Positions 19,901 to 24,216 of a DNA stretch of 24,216 nt are shown here, in pieces. Both the position numbers and the translations under genes were made by a program. Origin of the DNA: Silene noctiflora (Eukaryota > Streptophyta > Magnoliopsida > Caryophyllales > Caryophyllaceae). The DNA lies in NCBI GenBank assembly GCA_009801015.1, contig VHZZ01003990.1:35429-59644 (forward strand), written 5' to 3'. Within the stretch, counting starts at the first letter, position 1; each line of letters opens with the position of its first letter. The notes beneath the pieces were generated by a model. The model saw only the letters and a program-made list of their open reading frames with translations. It was not told the origin of the DNA and made no database searches.

Positions 19901-22900
19901 AAAGTCGACAATTTAGAAACAGAATTCAACAGACTAAAATCAATGAGAAGGCATGAGATTGTTAACCCAGCTATCCATGCTAAAAAACAAGGCAGAAAAA
20001 ACTCTATAAAACTAGATAAAGAAGTGCTGGACTACATAACATCAAAGGTGAACTGATGCTCAATTTTAACATTTCAAAATTGTTGCTGAATTTATATTGT
20101 GTCCCATTCACATACGTAGTGCAGCAAGCAATAGGCAGAATTTCAGTTTATCAGACAAACAGCTGCAAAATATTAAGCAAGAAGCCATGGATAATAGAAA
20201 AGAAATTCTTGTTCTACTAGATGTCATGAAGCAATAGTTAGAAATTGTTGGTGGAACTGCTGGCATGTTTTATGCTCCTGTTACTCCTTTCCCTATTTGC
20301 TTAATTTGCAACACAGAAAAACTGCAAACCAGCACATAGCCACATACTAATACGAGATACGCAGTGGGTGCACAGTATAGGCAACCCTGGTTTCAAATGC
20401 AGCGAATGTTGCTCAAAGTGCCTCATAGATCAGTTCCGAATAACAATTAAAATAAAAGAAATAAAATAAAGGATGGAAATACAAATAGCATTTACGTCTG
20501 TCAAAAACTAGTAAACACCATAAACTACGTTCCAGTTGAGACAGCAACAACAAAAGCTTAGTCCAAAAAAAATTAGGATCCATGTTTTCCAGTTGAGACG
20601 AGAGTAACAATATTTATTTATCCCTAAGGAAGAAAATGGTCAAACTAGCAAACAGCATATCCGAGAAAGAAAAGAGACATACTCATTATTCACAGTGCTT
20701 GTGTCAGGTAATAGAAAGAGAGGTTCTGTATCCCAATCTCGGGAGTGAAGAGTTCCATCATCAGTAGCTTTGGTGATTATCTGAGGCATTTAAATATCAG
20801 AATCTGATGGAACTAAACCCTTAAATTATGCTACTATTCAGAAACATAATACAAACTAATTTAAATTATACATAAGACAGCTTCAACTATCGCAGCATTG
20901 AATTAATAAAAACATCCCTTCAACCTCATCTCACTATCTAAAATAGCCAAGCAGAGCAAGGAATCACAAATGCCAATAAGATACCAACAAGTACCAAATA
21001 CACGAGGTAGTGAGTACCAAAAATCTCAGACATAATGACAAATATACACACAATTATTTCCTATGGAACTTTCTCCAAACCAACTTACACGTTTTAAACA
21101 CCAACTGATATTTATTATAGCTCTTTCAATACGTCAACAGAAACCAAGAGAAAGAGAGGGTGTAGGCCTGTGCGTATGATATTGTTTATAAATTTATCCT
21201 GCTACAACAATCAGGCCTACTACTAGGAGTAACATAACGAGTAATAAAGAACTTGTAAGCAAGCATACAACTCACTTCCTTCATGACTTCCTGACAAGCA
21301 GCCCTTTGTTTTTCATCCTTACAGCGAGCCAAAGCCCTCTCTACATACCCTCGAAGTGCAGCTGGGAATACTCCAGGCTGCAGAAGTGACGGGGACAGTC
21401 AATTTTCAGGAAAAGCTCAATGATCAAGAGACCTCTAATATTTTAAAACTCAAAATTATGTAAGAATACAAAGTTGCCCACTTGTGCACAGGATTCTACA
21501 AAACCAAGACATGTAGGGAGATAAATGCAGAGAAACAGCAGTACCTTAACGTTAGAATCAGAGGCAGAAGTAGGTGGAGTCTTGATGTTCTGATTTGGCA
21601 AAGAGACACTAACATAGGCTGGTTTTGCTGTTACACTTGACATGGAAGTATCCTTCACGGGTTTCGAGGTACCCAAATTTAAATTTGAAACGATTCTTGG
21701 ATTTGTTGGAATCTGCAGATTGCTTACCCGATATAGTTCTGCTGGAGGAAGGGCTTCAAATGATTGCTGATGAGCCTGTTGCACTTCCACATACTGAGTA
21801 CTGGGTACCTGAGGTATAGCAGTTTGTTGCTGATCCTGAATACTAGGATATGTAAGGTGCACATCTAAGGGCTTCTGGAAACTGGCAGAAGAACTAGTAA
21901 CATGCTGATTTGGGTAAGCTTGAGGTGCATGTTTCCAGTAATCATCATATAGACCAACTGTACTGCCAGTCTAACAAGATGCCAAAACACCACTATTTAG
22001 ACGCTATATATCGTAAACGAAAAAAAATTAACACGATGTAGTTGTCATGAAGAAACAGAAACAGGGCCTAAACTTTTCTGAACAAACGGAATAGAAACAA
22101 TTCACAAGATTCTGCACCTGATAACAAAGTAACAATACCCACATCATTTGGCTACCTTTTCACTGTAAAAGCAGAAGTATACAAAAGCAGGTTTCATAGA
22201 ACAAGTGGTATGGTCCATATATATACTAGCCTACCAAACTGCAAAAGGACAAGAGGATGCTCAAACAGTTTGATACCAAGATGCTAATAATAATTTCATT
22301 CCAAGAACAGCCAAAGAACTGATAGATGAACCATCTCAACCAAAACCTTAAGGTGATGGTTGATGCTCAACTATTATAAATATTCCTATTACGCTCCCTC
22401 ACTCAAATGCCCATTGGGCTTGAAGAGTGGTTAGTGCACAGGCTCCCCCGTACCATGTGCTGAGGTTCTACTTCGTGAGTTTTTGAGGAGTTTTGAACTT
22501 CGTGAGTTTTTGAGGGGTTTTGAGGTTGCCAGGATTCGAACCCGTGACCTTCGGTCACACTGGCTCTGATACCATGATAGATGAACCAACTCAACCAAAA
22601 CCTTAAGGTGATGGTTGANGCCCAACTATTATAAATATTCCTATTAAGAACAATGACTAACAATCCTAAACAACAATCTTTCACACATATCAGCACTCCA
22701 ATAAACAGAACGTAGTCCATTAAAAGAGAGAAAGCAATAGCCTACATAAAGTAACTCAGAAAAAACACCTGTGTTGAAGGCACTGCAGGACTGGGCTCGG
22801 ATTTCCAAGTTGTAGTGTAGGATGGCTGTGGCAGGCTCACAGGCGTTGTGTACCCAGCAGAAACTCCAGGAGGTGCACTTGACATGGTAGCTGTATTGGT

Positions 22901-23614
22901 AACTGCAGTGGTTTCTGTTCCTGGAGCACAAGTGACTTCCGTCTGACTACTATAATAATCTGCCCATTGCTTATACTGCTGCTGATAATCGGTTGCTGCA
23001 GCAGCAGTACTAGAACTGTAAGTACTACTTGATTCGTGGCTGTAACTTGCATACTGTGGCGTATAATTCGTATAATTTCCTTGACTCCAAGTGTTGGTCT
23101 GGCTGCTGTAACTGCTTCCAGTGTAAGCTCCAGTTGTCTGATAATCACCAGGATTGTAGTAAGTGCTTGTATAACTTGTAGGCGCAGCATAAGACCCGCT
23201 ATTCTGAAATGAGGAAATAGGCTGATAAGGAGAACCTGAATTTTGATAGGCACCCTGAGCTTGTGAGTGTTGTTGGTTAGGCTGCTGTTGGTAACCAGTA
23301 TAGTAATTGGAGTATTCAGCACTCCCATAACCATATTGATTGGTGGAAGTTGGGTATGTTGCATAGTTTGTGTACAAGTGAGATGCATTATCAGTTCCCA
23401 GAGCTGCTGATGTAGAGCTAAGGGAAGCGACAGCTGTACCATCCTGGACACTACTTGCCGGTTGTTGATGATATTGGTAGCTGTAATTTTGAAGACTTCC
23501 GTTCTCGATACCTGAATGATCCCCTCCGTGTGTGGGCCATGAAGCAGGCGTAGAAACACTTCCTGGGGGATAGTATGGATATGTATATCCTTGGCTCAAC
23601 CCAGGTTGATATGT
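13839..23614 (-). CDS. SAC3A: SAC3/GANP family protein (SAC3A / LENG8 / Thp3 type), 5'-partial
   Basis: Twelve exons join in one phase-consistent frame: 23614–22769, 21970–21545, 21377–21276, 20780–20683, 19597–19423, 18320–17835, 17732–17592, 17323–17264, 16954–16824, 15100–14967, 14887–14655, 13940–13839. All introns are GT–AG, and the total is 977 residues plus stop. The N-terminal ~420 residues are Tyr/Gln/Ser/Thr-rich and probably disordered. Basic KRRRFG and [15 protein letters not shown] segments look like nuclear signals. [17 protein letters not shown] and [17 protein letters not shown] lead into a helical SAC3/GANP domain. The acidic tail contains [20 protein letters not shown]. Family members act in TREX-2-like or Thp3–Csn12 complexes in transcription-coupled mRNA processing and export. 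The first coding exon lies right of the window, since the exon at 23614 opens after a TTTTTTTTTGTAAATCTAG acceptor and has no ATG. The symbol is by family resemblance. Confidence 0.92.
13941..14654 (-). other. Last intron of the SAC3A-like gene
   Basis: 714 bp GT–AG intron. AT-rich; no exon, RNA gene or transposon is evident in it. Confidence 0.6.
14655..14887 (-). CDS. SAC3A: SAC3A-like exon: [20 protein letters not shown]
   Basis: 233 nt, acceptor GACACAG, donor TCGAAG|GTATGA. It encodes [20 protein letters not shown], then [13 protein letters not shown], the winged-helix-like end of the SAC3/GANP domain. An acidic loop ([20 protein letters not shown]) and [18 protein letters not shown] follow. 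Confidence 0.93.
14967..15100 (-). CDS. SAC3A: SAC3A-like exon: [20 protein letters not shown]
   Basis: 134 nt, acceptor TTTGCAG, donor TAATGG|GTATGT. One base completes the split Arg codon, then [38 protein letters not shown] and LNTCLM, ending one base into an Asp codon. Confidence 0.92.
15450..15625. repeat. GGGTCGGGT array with adjacent near-palindrome
   Basis: 15515–15625 repeats degenerate GGGTCGGGT/CGGGTTTGTACGGGTT units, GC-rich against AT-rich intron. Just before, at 15456–15495, GACCTGTC and GGACAGGT enclose ACGGTCGGTCGGACGGTCCGT, a near-palindrome. Together they look like one end of a non-autonomous plant transposon of unknown class. It lies in the 1.7-kb intron 16823–15101. Confidence 0.55.
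15741..15905 (-). mobile_element. Possible tRNA-derived SINE
   Basis: On the minus strand there is a 3' A-tract (T10 on plus at 15741–15750) preceded by a sequence containing GTTCGAATCC (15803–15794), which fits a Pol III box B. An unambiguous box A is not seen and no target duplication was recognised, so the 5' end near 15905 is approximate and the class is tentative. It shares the orientation of the host gene. Confidence 0.45.
16443..16611. mobile_element. Mutator-like MITE, complete
   Basis: 169 bp between perfect 10-bp target duplications GGCCAAAACC (16433–16442 and 16612–16621). The termini TATGTTACTCCGACAC and, inverted, TGTGTTACTCCGACTC form inverted repeats. The 10-bp duplication fits the Mutator (MULE) superfamily. 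The element contains palindromic GACACGTGTC twice (CACGTG at 16488–16493 and 16585–16590) and has no coding capacity. It sits in intron 16823–15101 of the SAC3A-like gene. Confidence 0.85.
16824..16954 (-). CDS. SAC3A: SAC3A-like exon: [12 protein letters not shown] to ISSMSR
   Basis: 131 nt, phase 0 start (acceptor TTATAG) and ending two bases into an Arg codon (donor TCAAG|GTCCGC). It encodes [20 protein letters not shown] and [20 protein letters not shown], helical SAC3/GANP domain. Confidence 0.92.
17264..17323 (-). CDS. SAC3A: SAC3A-like exon: [20 protein letters not shown]
   Basis: A 60-nt microexon-like exon, phase 0 to 0 (acceptor TTCCAG, donor AATCAG|GTTGG), coding exactly 20 residues of the SAC3/GANP domain that are nearly invariant in the family. 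Confidence 0.94.
17592..17732 (-). CDS. SAC3A: SAC3A-like exon: [18 protein letters not shown]3/GANP start
   Basis: 141 nt, phase 0 to 0 (acceptor TTAATAG, donor GTTCAG|GTATGC). It codes for [20 protein letters not shown], then [20 protein letters not shown] and RNELTVQ. This is the strongest match to the SAC3/GANP/Thp3 domain. Confidence 0.94.
17835..18320 (-). CDS. SAC3A: SAC3A-like exon: basic nuclear-signal region and domain entry
   Basis: 486 nt, phase 0 to 0. The acceptor ATACAG|TTT was chosen because it is the site that keeps phase; the nearby CACAG|T runs into a stop. It encodes [20 protein letters not shown], the basic segments [11 protein letters not shown] and [15 protein letters not shown], then [23 protein letters not shown] and [13 protein letters not shown]. 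This is the most conserved family signature upstream of the SAC3/GANP fold. Confidence 0.92.
18661..19260. repeat. Diverged Stowaway-related direct repeats
   Basis: 18661–18760 and 19141–19260 share GTGACAA, AGAAATTAATGRTCAAAGTT and GATTGGTTGGTCATAAAGTC-like segments, and CAAATRAGGACAA. The second copy ends GAAAATGGGATGGAGG, close to the Stowaway right terminus. Both are diverged. The roughly 380 bp between them is more GC-rich and unrecognised. All lie in intron 19422–18321. Confidence 0.55.
19423..19597 (-). CDS. SAC3A: SAC3A-like exon: [11 protein letters not shown] segment
   Basis: 175 nt, acceptor TTTGCAG, donor CAAAAG|GTATGT. One base completes the previous codon, then [20 protein letters not shown] and [18 protein letters not shown], ending NGRDQK. 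Basic and serine-rich, likely disordered. Confidence 0.9.
19598..20682 (-). other. 1.1-kb intron without recognisable content
   Basis: AT-rich GT–AG intron between the exons ending at 20683 and starting at 19597. A 72-codon plus-strand frame at 19838–20056 is Lys/Asn-rich and shows no family resemblance. No transposon is seen. Confidence 0.5.
20683..20780 (-). CDS. SAC3A: SAC3A-like exon: [20 protein letters not shown]
   Basis: 98 nt, acceptor CCTCAG, donor AATGA|GTATGT. It ends two bases into a codon that is completed by the first base of the next exon (Glu). The RDWDTEPLF motif is conserved in the family. Confidence 0.9.
21276..21377 (-). CDS. SAC3A: SAC3A-like exon: helical segment [16 protein letters not shown]
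   Basis: 102 nt, phase 0 to 0 (acceptor CTGCAG, donor AAGGAA|GTGAG). It codes for [20 protein letters not shown] and ends CQEVMKE, a charged amphipathic helix that is a conserved island in plant SAC3A proteins and their LENG8-type relatives. Confidence 0.9.
21545..21970 (-). CDS. SAC3A: SAC3A-like exon: second low-complexity region
   Basis: 426 nt, phase 0 to 0 (acceptor TTGTTAG, donor GTTAAG|GTACTG). It encodes [20 protein letters not shown] followed by Gln- and Ser-rich sequence ([20 protein letters not shown]), ending SDSNVK. Probably disordered. Confidence 0.88.
22320..22391 (-). repeat. TRIM 3' LTR
   Basis: 72 bp starting TGATAGATGAACC on the plus strand, partner of 22575–22646. Confidence 0.9.
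22470..22523 (+). repeat. 27-bp tandem duplication inside the TRIM
   Basis: Two head-to-tail 27-bp units (22470–22496, 22497–22523) beginning ACTTCGTGAGTTTTTGAGG, differing at one base. Confidence 0.85.
22575..22646 (-). repeat. TRIM 5' LTR
   Basis: 72 bp next to the primer binding site. It contains the ambiguous base N at 22619. Confidence 0.9.
22652..22768 (-). other. 5' part of the TRIM-bearing intron
   Basis: Donor ACAG|GTGTTT at 22768, then sequence up to the TRIM target duplication. No further feature is seen. The remaining intron, 21971–22314, is AT-rich and unremarkable. Confidence 0.5.
22769..23614 (-). CDS. SAC3A: SAC3A-like exon: Tyr/Gln/Ser-rich N-terminal region
   Basis: An 846-nt exon in phase 0 at both ends (acceptor AATCTAG, donor ACACAG|GTGTTT). 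It encodes 282 residues starting [18 protein letters not shown]. The composition is dominated by Y, Q, S, T, G and N (for example [15 protein letters not shown] and [12 protein letters not shown]), like FUS-type prion-like domains. Frame openness was checked; the TTG at 23599 is not a start. Confidence 0.9.
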
Positions 23615-24122
23615 CTAGATTTACAAAAAAAAAATGTGATGAGAAAAAAAAAAGTCAATAGTACATAGTTGGCTCTAAAAAGGTACTACCAATCACAAAA
23701 TGAACTTGTGTCTATCACCATAACAAGTACTCTGTCCAGAGACTACAGGTAGATCTGCTCGAAATAACAGCTAAGAATTGGAGAGTAAGAAACCCCATGA
23801 AAGAAACAAGTATCAAAGTCAGACATCTGGACATCCACTTTTTAATCCCTTTCCAAGTAAAAGACTAAAATGATCAATAAACAGCTCTAGTAGAAAAAGA
23901 GACTTATTCATCAAATACGAATCTGAGGGATCTAACTATTTTTGACATAACTTCAGACATATGGTACTCTGAGTTAGAATACTTAATAAGATCATCATTT
24001 TAGATTAACTGATGGTCAAACTTTTAATATTTTATATTGCAATAGTGTCATACAAATGATGCTACACAAACCATGATGCATCCATACAAGCTCCTAGTAT
24101 TTATAGACAAGTACAGGAAACC
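23615..24122 (-). other. Intron upstream of the first visible SAC3A-like exon
   Basis: The minus strand ends in a T-tract and AAATCTAG acceptor at 23615. No in-frame exon or ATG-bearing segment was recognised in this stretch, so the first coding exon is inferred to be beyond the right edge. Confidence 0.5.
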
Positions 24123-24216
24123 TGTGTTACTCCGACTCTCCGACACGTGTCGGTGTCCGACACGTGTCGGAGTGTCGGACACGGCTATTTTGGGTGAATT
24201 TTCCTATTTTGTGGTC
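24123..24216. mobile_element. Second copy of the Mutator-like MITE, cut by window edge
   Basis: Starts TGTGTTACTCCGACTC and then matches the reverse complement of 16611–16535, continuing through GGCTATTTTGGGTGAATTTT to the window end. It therefore lies opposite in orientation to the first copy. It carries an additional 17-bp unit containing another CACGTG (sites at 24144–24149 and 24161–24166). The preceding 10 bp, ACAGGAAACC (24113–24122), should be one target duplication copy. It is in the most 5' visible intron of the same gene. Confidence 0.8.

Larger units (their letters stand above)
22320..22646 (-). mobile_element. TRIM retrotransposon, complete (327 bp)
   Basis: Two 72-bp LTRs (22320–22391 and 22575–22646) flank a 183-bp interior, and perfect 5-bp target duplications AGAAC (22315–22319 and 22647–22651) flank the whole. 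On the minus strand TGGTATCAGAGC (complement of 22563–22574), a tRNA-iMet primer site, directly abuts the 5' LTR. A purine-rich GTGAGGGAGCG precedes the 3' LTR. The LTRs differ at two called positions plus one N. No coding capacity. It sits in intron 22768–21971 in the same sense as the SAC3A-like gene, which splices around it. Confidence 0.92.

Noticed and set aside
22530..22545. tRNA gene suggested by GGTTCGAATCC on the minus strand
   Set aside because: Only the T-arm/box B is recognisable; no acceptor stem, D-arm or anticodon arm could be paired, and it lies inside the TRIM.
22320..22646. Cassandra-type TRIM
   Set aside because: Cassandra LTRs carry a 5S-rRNA-like promoter and are longer; these 72-bp LTRs show no such sequence.
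22403..22720. Minus-strand frame of 105 codons
   Set aside because: It is a translation of the TRIM element including an N; it has no start context or domain.

Overview
This looks like nuclear DNA from a eudicot plant. The evidence is an intronless plant-type half-size ABCG transporter, a many-exon gene with AT-rich GT–AG introns, and a dense load of plant transposons (Copia, TRIM, CACTA, Stowaway, Tourist-like and Mutator-like MITEs). Motifs such as 'tacggagtat' and 'gagagaccgtctctc' recall Caryophyllales genomes (beet, spinach, quinoa), but that is an impression from memory and not a test. A 475-base run of N marks an assembly gap.

Left region (1–3700): repeat-rich and AT-rich, with no gene that I can support. 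It opens with the terminus of a CACTA transposon (1–125) nested in an LTR-like sequence ending at 324. Degenerate inverted AGTAGT/ACTACT arms, direct repeats, a fold-back and a Stowaway-like MITE follow, the MITE lying in the promoter region of the ABC gene. Gene 1 (3906–6131, +) is a 741-residue ABCG half transporter of the ABCG1/2/6/16/20 clade, probably exporting lipid or suberin precursors.

Middle region (7358–10900, – strand) is a recent Copia element with roughly 105-bp LTRs that differ at two positions. It keeps a gag–protease ORF and an RT–RNase H ORF but has lost the whole integrase core, so it looks non-autonomous. Beyond it are AT-rich sequence, an 89-bp Stowaway MITE and a Tourist-like element (12407–13429) that contains the N gap.

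Right region (13839 to beyond 24216, – strand) is Gene 2, a SAC3/GANP-family protein of the SAC3A/LENG8/Thp3 type. Twelve coding exons are assembled here with consistent splice phases, giving 977 residues. The first coding exon or exons lie beyond the right edge. Its introns hold a complete 327-bp TRIM element, a complete Mutator-like MITE with 10-bp target duplication, a second copy of that MITE in opposite orientation at the right edge, a SINE-like element, a GGGTCGGGT array and Stowaway relics.

The two host genes are unrelated in function: one exports lipids at the plasma membrane, the other acts in nuclear mRNA processing or export. Nothing suggests a gene cluster. The noteworthy content is the transposon architecture: an integrase-less Copia, a minimal TRIM, and G-box-bearing MITEs placed as an inverted pair inside one gene.
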